DNA of 30,358 bases from positions 1-30,358 of the forward strand of contig JAKZSU010000131.1 of assembly GCA_047517485.1 (NCBI GenBank). Direction: 5' to 3'. The number at the start of each line of letters is the position of its first letter. Within the stretch, counting starts at the first letter, position 1. The notes beneath the pieces were generated by a model. That model did not search any database. It saw only the letters and a list, made by a program, of their open reading frames with translations, and was not told the DNA's origin. A program made the translations under genes and the position numbers. The DNA comes from JAKZSU01 sp047517485 (GTDB lineage: Bacteria; Pseudomonadota; Alphaproteobacteria; UBA7887). This document shows positions 22,974-30,358 of the stretch, one piece after another.

Positions 22974-24260
22974 ATGGGTTTACCGCTGAAAAATATGGTC
23001 GATTGGCGATCGAATAGACCCGCGAACGGTGGCCGGGGACGACCGATTCGGGCGGCGATCGCGCGATTCGTCGCGGCATCTTTAGTGCCCGCGATCCTGG
23101 CCTCGGCGCCGGCTATGGCCGGGCCGTCGGTCACCGTGACCGGCGCGCGCGCGTGGCAGCATCCCGACTATACCCGCCTGGTGCTCGAGATTTCGGCGCC
23201 GGTCGAATTCGCGCTGTTCACGCTGGCCGAGCCGCGCCGCTTGGTGATCGATTTCCCCGAACTCGCGTTTGCTTTGGCGCCAAACCTGTTTGCCGATGGC
23301 GGGGTCGGCGCGATCGCCGATATTCGCTACGGCCTGTTCGAGCCGGGCAAGTCGCGCATGGTGATCGATTTGGCGCAACCGGTGACGGTCCGTAGCGCCT
23401 TCCTGATCGAGCCGATGGAAGGGTATTCGGATCGATTCGTGCTCGATCTCGCGCCAATCGATGCCGCGACATTCGCGCAACAGGCGCGGTTGAATCGACC
23501 CATGCAGACCGCCGCGGCACCGGCCATCGCGCCGCCCGTCGCCGACCTCCCGGCGCGGTCCGACGGCAAGCATGTCATCGTGGTCGACGCCGGCCACGGC
23601 GGTGTCGATCCGGGCGCGATTGCCGCGACCGGCATGTATGAAAAGCGAATCGCCCTTGCCGCGGCGCGCGAGCTCGCGCTCCGTCTATTGGCGACCGGCC
23701 GGTATCACGTGGTGATGACGCGCGACCGCGACATTTTTCTGCCGCTGCGCAAACGGGTCGCGATCGCGCGAAATTCGGGGGGCGAGTTGTTTCTCTCGAT
23801 TCACGCCGATTCGATGAAGGACGCCTCGGTGCGCGGCACCCATGTCTATTCTCTGTCGAAGAAAGCCTCCGATGCCGAGGCCGAGGCGCTCGCCGCGAAA
23901 GAGAACAAGTCAGACCTCATTGCCGGGCTTGATTTGGCCGACTATTCGTCTGACGTGCACACAATATTGCTCGACCTCAGTCAGCGCGAGACCAACAATA
24001 CGTCGGCGGAGGTTGCGAATCGCTTTGTCGAAAGTTTCGCCGACAAAGGCATACGCTCTCTGTCGCGGCCTCATCGCCAAGCCGGATTCGCCGTCCTCAA
24101 GGCGCCGGACGTACCTTCGGTGCTTATCGAACTGGGCTTCTTGTCGAACCCGCAAGACGCGGCGATGTTGGCGACGCCCAAGGGCAGAGCGCCGATCGTC
24201 GAGGCGATCGTCGCGGCAACGGAAAAATTTTTCGCCACCCGCACGGCGCAAAGTCAATGA
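22974..24260 (+). CDS. N-acetylmuramoyl-L-alanine amidase (AMIN + Amidase_3)
   Basis: Cleaves the bond between MurNAc and the stem peptide during cell separation. Of about 428 residues, the N terminus has a signal sequence after a basic stretch (RFVAASLVPAILASAPAMAG). An AMIN domain (about 50-160) for septal peptidoglycan targeting follows, then Amidase_3 from about 195: VIVVDAGHGGVDPGA with the first zinc His, YEKRIALAAARELA with the zinc Glu, LFLSIHADS with the second His, and VPSVLIELGFLSNP with the catalytic Glu. GGAG five bases upstream supports ATG 22974 over GTG 22968. It precedes PBP1A on the same strand, a sensible pairing for wall remodelling. Confidence 0.95.
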   Translation: MGLPLKNMVDWRSNRPANGGRGRPIRAAIARFVAASLVPAILASAPAMAGPSVTVTGARAWQHPDYTRLVLEISAPVEFALFTLAEPRRLVIDFPELAFALAPNLFADGGVGAIADIRYGLFEPGKSRMVIDLAQPVTVRSAFLIEPMEGYSDRFVLDLAPIDAATFAQQARLNRPMQTAAAPAIAPPVADLPARSDGKHVIVVDAGHGGVDPGAIAATGMYEKRIALAAARELALRLLATGRYHVVMTRDRDIFLPLRKRVAIARNSGGELFLSIHADSMKDASVRGTHVYSLSKKASDAEAEALAAKENKSDLIAGLDLADYSSDVHTILLDLSQRETNNTSAEVANRFVESFADKGIRSLSRPHRQAGFAVLKAPDVPSVLIELGFLSNPQDAAMLATPKGRAPIVEAIVAATEKFFATRTAQSQ

Positions 24261-24388
24261 TCGAAAGCCGGACCGGCCATAAACCAGCCACAATCGGCGC
24301 TTAATGTGATGGTCGAATTGTTGCCAATCTGGCGCCTTTTCGTGGGTGCCGTCGACCCGCGCGAGCGAAACCCGAAGGGCTGATTGAC

Positions 24389-26851
24389 GTGAGTATTATG
24401 CGAGCACTTTCAATGCTGTTTTCGCTCGGCATTGTGCTGCTGTTCGCCGGCGGGGCGGTGGCGCTGTGGGGCGTCAATCATTACAGCAAGGATCTGCCGC
24501 CCTATGAGCAGCTCGCGGATTACTATCCGCCGACGTTGACCCGGGTTCATGCCGGTGACGGCAGGCTATTGGCCGAGTTTGCGCGGGAACGCCGGGTCTT
24601 TGTGCCGATTTCGTCGATGCCGCGGCATTTGATCGCCGCCTTTCTGTCCGCCGAGGACCAGCGCTTTTACGACCATATGGGTATCGACCCCATGGGTATT
24701 GCCCGGGCGGCGATCCAAAACCTGAAAAACCTCGGCAGCGGCCAACGTCTAAAAGGCGCGTCGACCATTACCCAACAGGTGGCGAAGAATTTCCTGCTCA
24801 GTAACGAGGTCAAACTCGAACGCAAGATCCGTGAGGCGTTGTTGGCGCTGCGGATGGAACGGGTGCTGAGCAAGGACCGCATTCTCGAACTCTATCTCAA
24901 TGAAAATTTTCTCGGCCAGCGGGCCTACGGCGTTGCCGCGGCGGCGCTCAACTATTTCGACAAATCGCTCGACGAGCTGACGATATCCGAGATGGCGTTT
25001 TTGGCCGGCCTGCCCAAGGCGCCGAACAATTATCATCCGGTGCGCGAGGCCGCCGCGGCGCGCATCCGCCGCGATTATGTGCTCGGGCGGATGGTCATCG
25101 ACGGCCACATCTCGCAGGACGAAGCAGCGGTCGCCATGGCCGATCCGGTGACGATGCTGCCGCGCGACCAGACCAGAAACGCCCACGCGCCGTATTTCGC
25201 CGAGGAGGTACGCCGCGAACTCGAGCGCCGCTATGGTGAGCTGGCTTTGTATCAAGGCGGATTGTCGGTTCGCACCACGATGAATCCGGAGTATCAGGAC
25301 ATCGCGCAACGAACCCTGCGCGACGGGCTGATTTCGTACGACCGCCGCCATGGCTGGCGAGGTCCGGTGCAGCATTGGGACGAGCTCGAGGGTTGGGCCG
25401 CCCGCCTGACCGAAATGACCACGCCGGCGGGCGCCCAGCCGTGGCGCCTTGCCGTCGTGCTCGAGCTGGCGATCGATCGGGCCCACGTCGGCTTCGCGGA
25501 TGAGCAAACCGGCGAAATACATTTCGAAGAAATGAAATGGGCGCGTAAATCGCTGCCCAATCAGCGCTTCGGCAACGAGCCGACGGCGGTCGATCAAGTC
25601 CTCGCGGTCGGGGACGTGGTCCTGGTCGAGGCGGTACCCGCCGAGGAAGACGATACACAGGCCGTGGAGACCGACGCGGCCGATGCGATGCCTGCCGCGC
25701 GGTTTGCCTTGCGGCAAATTCCCAATGTCGAGGGCGCGGTGGTAGCGCTCGATCCGCACACCGGTCGGGTGCTCGCGATGACCGGCGGTTGGAGTTTCCG
25801 CGAAAGCCAGTTCAATCGTGCGACCCAGGCCAAGCGGCAGCCGGGGTCGGCGTTCAAGCCGTTCGTCTATCTTTCGGCGATCGAGAACGGTTTTACCCCC
25901 GCTGATCTGATCCTCGACGCGCCGATCGTTATCGACCAGGGACCCGGTTTGCCGAAATGGAAACCGAATAACTACAGCAACATTTTTTACGGCCCGTCGA
26001 CCTTGCGCCTCGGTGTCGAGAAATCGCGCAATCTGATGACCGTGCGCCTTGCCAACAAGATCGGCGTGGATCGAATTTCCGAGATCGCCAACCGATTTAA
26101 TATCGGCGAGTTTCCCGAAGTCCTGTCGATGGCGCTGGGCGCCGGCGAGACGACCTTGATGCAACTGACCGCCGCCTACGGCATGTTGGTCAACGGCGGC
26201 GCGCGCATCGAGCCGGCGATCATCGAACGCATTCAGGACCGGCACGGAAGCACGATTTACCGGCGCGATTCGCGCCCCTGCGCAACCTGCATCGGGCCCG
26301 AGACCTCGCCCGATCGGCCGCCGCGCTTGCGCGACAATCGCCAACGGGTTACCGATTCGGCGAGCGCTTTTCAGATGGTTTGGATTTTGAAAGGCGTGAT
26401 CGATCGCGGCACCGGGCGGCGGATCGCCAGCCTCAAACGGCCCCTGGCCGGGAAGACTGGCACCACCAACGACAGCATCGACACCTGGTTCATCGGGTTT
26501 TCGCCGGATCTGGTGGTCGGCGTATTCGTCGGCTTCGACACCCCGCGGACGCTGGGCCGGCGCCAGACCGGATCGAACGTCGCCGCGCCGATATTCAAGG
26601 CCTTCATGGGCGAGGTCCACGGCAATCGCCCGCCGGTACCGTTTCGCATTCCGCCGGGGGTCCGCATGGTCCGGATCGACGCTGATTCGGGCGCGCTCCC
26701 CGCGCCCGCCGCCGAACGCGTCCTCGTCGAGGCGTTCAAGCCGGGAACCGAGCCCACCGAGGTCCGCCTGGTCGGCGACATCGTGCCCGCCGGAGACGTC
26801 GAGCTGATCGAGGGAGGCACCGCCCAGACATTCGACAGCGGCCTATACTGA
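24389..26851 (+). CDS. mrcA: Penicillin-binding protein 1A
   Basis: Bifunctional wall synthase in the inner membrane. One N-terminal transmembrane helix (LSMLFSLGIVLLFAGGAVALWGV) precedes the GT51 glycosyltransferase domain: AEDQRFYDHMGIDPMGI with catalytic Glu89, ASTITQQVAKNF, then ERKIREALLALRMER and LNENFLGQRAYGVAAAA. An OB-like insert (about 320-430) separates it from the transpeptidase domain, which has the SxxK motif at Ser487-Lys490 (PGSAFKPF), SRN, and KTGTTND. The 820-residue length is normal. The GTG at 24389 is chosen because AAGGG lies ten bases upstream and the membrane helix is well placed. A Cys pair (CATC) in the late transpeptidase region is unusual to my eye. Confidence 0.96.
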   Translation: MSIMRALSMLFSLGIVLLFAGGAVALWGVNHYSKDLPPYEQLADYYPPTLTRVHAGDGRLLAEFARERRVFVPISSMPRHLIAAFLSAEDQRFYDHMGIDPMGIARAAIQNLKNLGSGQRLKGASTITQQVAKNFLLSNEVKLERKIREALLALRMERVLSKDRILELYLNENFLGQRAYGVAAAALNYFDKSLDELTISEMAFLAGLPKAPNNYHPVREAAAARIRRDYVLGRMVIDGHISQDEAAVAMADPVTMLPRDQTRNAHAPYFAEEVRRELERRYGELALYQGGLSVRTTMNPEYQDIAQRTLRDGLISYDRRHGWRGPVQHWDELEGWAARLTEMTTPAGAQPWRLAVVLELAIDRAHVGFADEQTGEIHFEEMKWARKSLPNQRFGNEPTAVDQVLAVGDVVLVEAVPAEEDDTQAVETDAADAMPAARFALRQIPNVEGAVVALDPHTGRVLAMTGGWSFRESQFNRATQAKRQPGSAFKPFVYLSAIENGFTPADLILDAPIVIDQGPGLPKWKPNNYSNIFYGPSTLRLGVEKSRNLMTVRLANKIGVDRISEIANRFNIGEFPEVLSMALGAGETTLMQLTAAYGMLVNGGARIEPAIIERIQDRHGSTIYRRDSRPCATCIGPETSPDRPPRLRDNRQRVTDSASAFQMVWILKGVIDRGTGRRIASLKRPLAGKTGTTNDSIDTWFIGFSPDLVVGVFVGFDTPRTLGRRQTGSNVAAPIFKAFMGEVHGNRPPVPFRIPPGVRMVRIDADSGALPAPAAERVLVEAFKPGTEPTEVRLVGDIVPAGDVELIEGGTAQTFDSGLY

Positions 26852-26865
26852 CGGTATTGTTCGCC

Positions 26866-26890
26866 CGCGCCGCCGAGGCTCCGCGGCGCG
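26866..26890 (+). other. 8-bp GC hairpin between mrcA and prfB
   Basis: CGCGCCGC and GCGGCGCG are perfect arms around a 9-base loop, 15 bases past the mrcA stop. No T run follows, so it is not a clear terminator. It may protect the mrcA 3' end or lie in the prfB leader. Confidence 0.35.
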
Positions 26891-26930
26891 TATCGTAAAA
26901 AATTCGTCACCAGTCCAGGAATGAGTCCAT

Positions 26931-28047
26931 ATGCGCGCCGAACTTCAAGCGGTCGCCGACGAAATCGAAAAATCGTTGGCTCTGCTGAGGAGGCATCTTT
27001 GACCCCGATGCAGCCCGCAAAAAACTCGAGAAACTGAACGCCCGCGCCGAAGACCCGACGCTATGGGACGATCCGCGCCTGGCGCAAAAGGTCATGCGCG
27101 AGCGCACCCGCCTCGACAATGCGATCAGCGGCTACGAATCGATCATGCGGGAGTTCGAGGAAAACTGTGAACTGGCGGAAATGGCCGAGGCCGAAGGCGA
27201 CGACTCGTTGGTCGATGAGGCGGCGGAGAGCCTGCGCGAGTTGCATGCCCGATCGTCTCGCATCGAGCTCGAAACCTTGCTGTCGGGCGAGGCCGACGGC
27301 AATGATAGCTTTATCGAAATCAACGCCGGCGCCGGCGGCACCGAGAGCCAGGACTGGGCGGAGATGCTGCTCCGCATGTACACCCGATGGGCGGAGGCGC
27401 ACGGCCACACTGTCGAGTTTATCGAGGAGAGTCCGGGCGAAGAGGCGGGTATCAAGAGTGCCACGATCCGCGTCAAGGGCGAGAACGCCTACGGCTGGCT
27501 GAGGACCGAAAGCGGCGTGCACCGGCTGGTGCGCATTTCGCCCTTCGACTCCTCGGCGCGTCGGCATACCAGTTTCGCCAGCGCCTGGGTGTATCCGGTG
27601 GTCGACGACTCGATCGATATCGAGATCGCCGACAAGGATCTTCGCGTCGATACCTATCGTGCCTCGGGCGCTGGTGGCCAGCACATCAACAAGACCGATT
27701 CGGCGATCCGCATCACCCACCAGCCGACCGGTATTGTCGTGCAATGCCAGAACCAGCGCTCACAGCACAAAAATCGCGCCTCGGCGATGAGCATGTTGCG
27801 CGCGCGGCTGTACGAACTCGAGCTGCAAAAGCGTCACGAGGAGCAGCAGGCCGCCGAGGCGTCGAAGACCGATATCGGCTGGGGCCACCAGATCCGCTCT
27901 TACGTTTTGCAGCCCTACCAGATGGTCAAGGATCTGCGCACTGGGGTCGAGACCAGCAACACCAGCGCGGTGTTGGACGGCGACATCGACGCGTTTATCA
28001 GTGCCGCGCTCGCCGCCCAAGTCGGCAATACGCGCGACGACGACTAG
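26931..28047 (+). CDS. prfB: Peptide chain release factor 2 with programmed +1 frameshift
   Basis: Recognises UGA and UAA stops and triggers peptide release. Translation starts at ATG 26931 (AGGA ten bases upstream), reads 23 codons, and meets an in-frame TGA at 27000-27002. The slip site is CTT TGA C with AGGAGG three bases before CTT, the same layout as E. coli prfB. The ribosome slips +1 after 26999 and continues at GAC 27001, giving a 371-residue RF2. The downstream part has the stop-recognition motif SPF (ISPFDSSA) and the GGQ motif in SGAGGQHINKTDSAIRITH. The TGA is therefore regulatory, not a mutation: low RF2 favours the shift, so RF2 controls its own level. Confidence 0.97.
26991..27003 (+). 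promoter_or_regulatory. prfB programmed +1 frameshift site
   Basis: The internal Shine-Dalgarno AGGAGG (26988-26993) pairs with 16S rRNA while CTT (26997-26999) is in the P site and TGA (27000-27002) in the A site, with C following. This is the canonical bacterial RF2 recoding signal. Confidence 0.95.
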
Positions 28048-28058
28048 GGCGGTTGCTG

Positions 28059-29099
28059 ATGACGGACCAGCGGAAACAGGCTGATTATCAACGCCTTTTC
28101 AGCGCCATCTTGGGCAGCGAAGCGGTTTGGATCGTCGATATCGGCCTTAAGGCCGGCCTGTTCGAGGCGATCGATGGCGCTGGCGACGCCGGGATTACCG
28201 CGGCGACTCTGGCGAAAGAGCTTGGCTTTGATGCCGCCTACACCGCCGTGTGGTTACGCGCGGCCTATGCTTTCGAACTCATCGATTGGACCGAGGACGA
28301 AACCTACCGGCTCGCCGAGAATACGGCGGCGCTTTTGCTCGATGAAGGGGATCCGCTGTTTATCGGCGGACGGATGCAGTTCTTCGCCGCGCTATACGAG
28401 GATTTCAAGGCTTACCCGAGCCATTTGGAAAGCGGTGCGACTTGGCTGCGCAGCTATCACGACCCCTGGCTGTTGGAGGCGTTGAAGAAAAGCACCACGT
28501 TCGATCCGGTGATGATTACCGATCACGCGCTTGCGAGTTCGCCCGGGGCTATCGAACGGCTCGAGGCCGGCGGCACAATTGCCGATATCGGCGCCGGCGG
28601 CGGCTTCGCGGTTACCCATTATGCCCACCGCTTTCCCGCGGCGACGGTGATCGGCCTCGAATTCGACGGCCCCAGTGTCGAACTGATGCGGCGCACGCTG
28701 GCGCAAGCTGGTCTTGGCGATCAGGTCGAGATGCGGCACGCGGATGCCAACAAGCTCAAGGACGTCGAGGCCTGGGACGCAGTTACCTTGAATATCACCC
28801 TGCATGAAACCGGCGCCGAGCCCGAGTGGCGTAACGTGTTGCGCCGCGTTCACCGGGCGCTCAAGCCCGGTGGCACCATCGTCGTGTCCGAACTCCCATA
28901 CCCGGATTCGATACCCGACTACCGGTCATCGCCGGTCTACCAGGCGCTCGCCGGGGTGCAGATCCACGAGGCGATCGTCGGCTGCGGGATGATCACCATG
29001 AACCAGCTCGGTGACCTGATGCGCGACGCCGGGTTCGCGACCGCCCGCGCCGTCGATCAGCCGATGGCCACCCGCTACGTCATGGTCGCCGAAAAATAA
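28059..29099 (+). CDS. Class I SAM-dependent methyltransferase
   Basis: Transfers a methyl group from S-adenosylmethionine; the substrate is unknown. The 346-residue protein looks like the O-methyltransferase type: an N-terminal helical/winged-helix dimerisation part (about 1-110, with LKAGLFEAI and TAATLAKELGFDAAYTAVWLRAA) and a Rossmann methyltransferase domain with motif I IADIGAGGGF (174-183), the acidic residue in VIGLEFD, and LKPGGTIVVSELPYPD. AGGG lies nine bases before ATG 28059, 11 bases after the prfB stop. It may be co-transcribed with prfB, but it is not a PrmC-type release-factor methylase: no NPPY motif is present. Confidence 0.9.
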   Translation: MTDQRKQADYQRLFSAILGSEAVWIVDIGLKAGLFEAIDGAGDAGITAATLAKELGFDAAYTAVWLRAAYAFELIDWTEDETYRLAENTAALLLDEGDPLFIGGRMQFFAALYEDFKAYPSHLESGATWLRSYHDPWLLEALKKSTTFDPVMITDHALASSPGAIERLEAGGTIADIGAGGGFAVTHYAHRFPAATVIGLEFDGPSVELMRRTLAQAGLGDQVEMRHADANKLKDVEAWDAVTLNITLHETGAEPEWRNVLRRVHRALKPGGTIVVSELPYPDSIPDYRSSPVYQALAGVQIHEAIVGCGMITMNQLGDLMRDAGFATARAVDQPMATRYVMVAEK

Positions 29100-29103
29100 T
29101 TTA

Positions 29104-30027
29104 TCAGCTAGCCGGGGTGATGGTGATCTTGAGCACCGTCGTTGCCGACGGATAGGCGAACCCATCATCGACCAGGCGGACCGGCAAGGCCTCCGAATTC
29201 CCCTGATTGAGCCGTGTCTGATTGAGGCCGACATTGGGGCCGAACTTGGGGTCCTCGTTGACCTCGGTACCGGCGTCGTACAATTCGAACTTGGCGGTAA
29301 TGTCGCCTTGAACCGGGCGGCCGTCGCCGCCGAAAAGCTCGAGCCGGCCGTCGCGCGGACCAAAAATCAGATCGTTGGACTGCATCAGCATCGTCGCCAG
29401 TGACAATTTGTCACCGGGATCGGCGGTGAAATGAACTTCGTACACGTCACCCGGCCACAGTTCGGCATCGGTATCGCGGCCCACCGGCTTATAGAAAATG
29501 CCCGATTCGACGACATCGGGGTGTTTTTCGAGATAGCTCTGCATCGGTCTGACATTGCCGTCCTCGGCAAGCGACTCGAGCCCGGTCGCCGGCAGTGACT
29601 CTTCGTCCGGCTCGTAGACCGGCCAGCCTTCCGGGTGCACCGCGTAGACGCCGTGCGACATGCCGGCCGCTTGCGAACTGCCGTCGGAAAACACCATCGA
29701 ATCGTATTGGGCGATATTCTCGATCCGAATCACGAATTCGACCGCGCCAGTGCGCGTCGTCATCACTTCCTGATCCGCCATCCACTCCGGGATGCCGGCA
29801 ACCTGCGCGTCGGATTCGGAACTTCCCCCGACTTGGGCGTCATCGACGGAATTTTGGACTTGGCCGCGTGCCCCCGAGCCGGGCCCGTGATAGCTGTTCG
29901 ATTGACGCGCGCCGACCGCCGGTACGGTTCTGCGCTCTTCGAGCGGCATCGCGTTTGCACTCGCCGCCGCGATTGCGAGCAACAGCGCGGCACCGCCGAC
30001 CTTGGTCATTGTCATTGTCATGGTCAT
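29104..30027 (-). CDS. Secreted spondin-domain protein
   Basis: Function unknown; related bacterial proteins carry a single Spondin_N-like beta-sandwich domain and are exported. The signal peptide (KVGGAALLLAIAAASANA) is followed by a Gly/Ser/Asp-rich linker (to about residue 85) and the domain (about 90-305): VEFVIRIENIAQ, the segment GDKLSLATMLMQSNDLIFGP, then FELYDAGTEVNEDPKFGPNVGLNQTRLNQG, which is the hallmark of the family, and a final beta strand. The start region has four ATGs in hexamer repeats (30027, 30021, 30015, 30009). GGAGG lies ten bases before 30027 and four before an in-frame TTG at 30033. Its stop is four bases from the methyltransferase stop (convergent). Confidence 0.85.
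   Translation of the reverse strand: MTMTMTMTKVGGAALLLAIAAASANAMPLEERRTVPAVGARQSNSYHGPGSGARGQVQNSVDDAQVGGSSESDAQVAGIPEWMADQEVMTTRTGAVEFVIRIENIAQYDSMVFSDGSSQAAGMSHGVYAVHPEGWPVYEPDEESLPATGLESLAEDGNVRPMQSYLEKHPDVVESGIFYKPVGRDTDAELWPGDVYEVHFTADPGDKLSLATMLMQSNDLIFGPRDGRLELFGGDGRPVQGDITAKFELYDAGTEVNEDPKFGPNVGLNQTRLNQGNSEALPVRLVDDGFAYPSATTVLKITITPAS
30004..30027 (-). repeat. Hexanucleotide repeat encoding Met-Thr at the start of the spondin gene
   Basis: Four tandem hexamers of the form ATGACC/ATGACA encode Met-Thr four times and supply four in-frame start codons. Six-base units cannot change the frame, but they can change the distance from the ribosome site to the next ATG. Confidence 0.7.
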
Positions 30028-30132
30028 GATCAATACGCCTCCAGCACATCTATCGCGATATTCACAGGCCCCGTATGCATCGCGTCGATACCATCCAGCA
30101 TCCCGCGATGTCTTTTTTTGGGCAACCTACAA

Positions 30133-30142
30133 ATGTTAACAT
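30133..30142. promoter_or_regulatory. Palindrome in the divergent spondin/PhyH interval
   Basis: ATGTTAACAT is a perfect 10-base palindrome in the 181-base gap between the two divergent starts. It could be an operator for either gene. A chance occurrence is quite possible at this length. Confidence 0.2.
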
Positions 30143-30208
30143 CGCCGTGACCGCGTGTCGCGAGATTAGACACCGTACACCAAAACCCGAGAAGGGGCCG
30201 AGCCCGCA

Positions 30209-30358
30209 ATGTCGCGAGCGATAAAACTTGAAGCACAACGCTTTTCGGATCAAGAAATCGCCCATTATCGCGACAATGGGTTCATTGCAATTCCCGGCTT
30301 GTTCTCTGGTTCGGCGCTCACCGCGTTGACCGGCTGGGTGGACGAGCTCGAAAAATTC
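30209..30358 (+). CDS. PhyH-family (phytanoyl-CoA dioxygenase-like) protein, N-terminal fragment
   Basis: Only the first 50 residues are in the window; the gene runs off the right edge. The start MSRAIKLEAQRFSDQEIAHYRDNGFIAIPGLFSGSALTAL carries the N-terminal signature of PhyH-type Fe(II)/2-oxoglutarate dioxygenases (FSDQEIAHYRDNGFIAIPGLFS). The iron-binding His-x-Asp and distal His are outside the window, so activity cannot be judged. AAGGGG lies about 11 bases upstream of ATG 30209. Confidence 0.8.
   Translation, partial: MSRAIKLEAQRFSDQEIAHYRDNGFIAIPGLFSGSALTALTGWVDELEKF

Noticed and set aside
24749..26620. 623-residue minus-strand ORF opposite the PBP1A gene
   Set aside because: Antisense shadow of a complete PBP1A.
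27000..27002. In-frame TGA making prfB a pseudogene
   Set aside because: The TGA lies in the standard programmed frameshift signal and the downstream frame is complete.

Overview
The window reads as an ordinary chromosomal stretch of a GC-rich alphaproteobacterium. A Rhodospirillales-like affiliation is my inference. It rests on a long B12-dependent ribonucleotide reductase (NrdJ), a fused ThiS-ThiG protein, a mitochondrial-type NDUFA12 complex I subunit next to a DUF2155 protein, and an RNase E ending in an Arg-rich GWW peptide. No tRNA, rRNA, CRISPR array, prophage, integrase or full insertion sequence is visible. Almost all genes are housekeeping.

Layout. 1-2045: aspS on +. 2046-2280: a small MITE-like element with imperfect inverted ends and an internal 59-bp direct repeat. 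2258-3552: a coupled minus-strand pair, an unrecognised 142-aa protein and a MaoC-type enoyl-CoA hydratase. 3583-3710: a chain of four hairpins between this pair and nrdJ. 3740-7393: nrdJ, with a strong NrdR box upstream. 7704-9023: a secreted M20 amidohydrolase. 9201-10442: NDUFA12, a 77-aa small protein and DUF2155 on +. These converge on a minus-strand aroQ-accB-accC-aat operon (10370-13330), and aat and DUF2155 overlap tail to tail by 73 bp. 13555-14565: thiSG on +. 14595-18587: three minus-strand envelope genes, namely a CtpA-like protease, a DsbA-family oxidoreductase and an M48/TPR metalloprotease. 18712-19857: a class I/II aminotransferase on +, convergent with rne (19864-22377, minus). 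22974-29099: a plus-strand run of AMIN/Amidase_3 amidase, PBP1A, prfB with its programmed frameshift, and a SAM methyltransferase. 29104-30027: a secreted spondin-domain protein (minus). 30209 to the edge: the start of a PhyH-family dioxygenase.

Functional themes. There is translation (AspRS, Aat, RF2), fatty-acid and aromatic precursor synthesis (AccB/AccC/AroQ), and DNA precursor supply under probable NrdR control. RNA decay is represented by RNase E, and envelope building and quality control by PBP1A, the amidase, CtpA, the DsbA-family protein and M48. I did not find a multi-gene novel defence or metabolic system. The best second-look items are the MITE-like element that supplies the 3' end of the hydratase gene, the hairpin chain downstream of nrdJ, the nrdJ regulatory region, the internal ThiS Gly-Gly in ThiSG, and two small uncharacterised genes.
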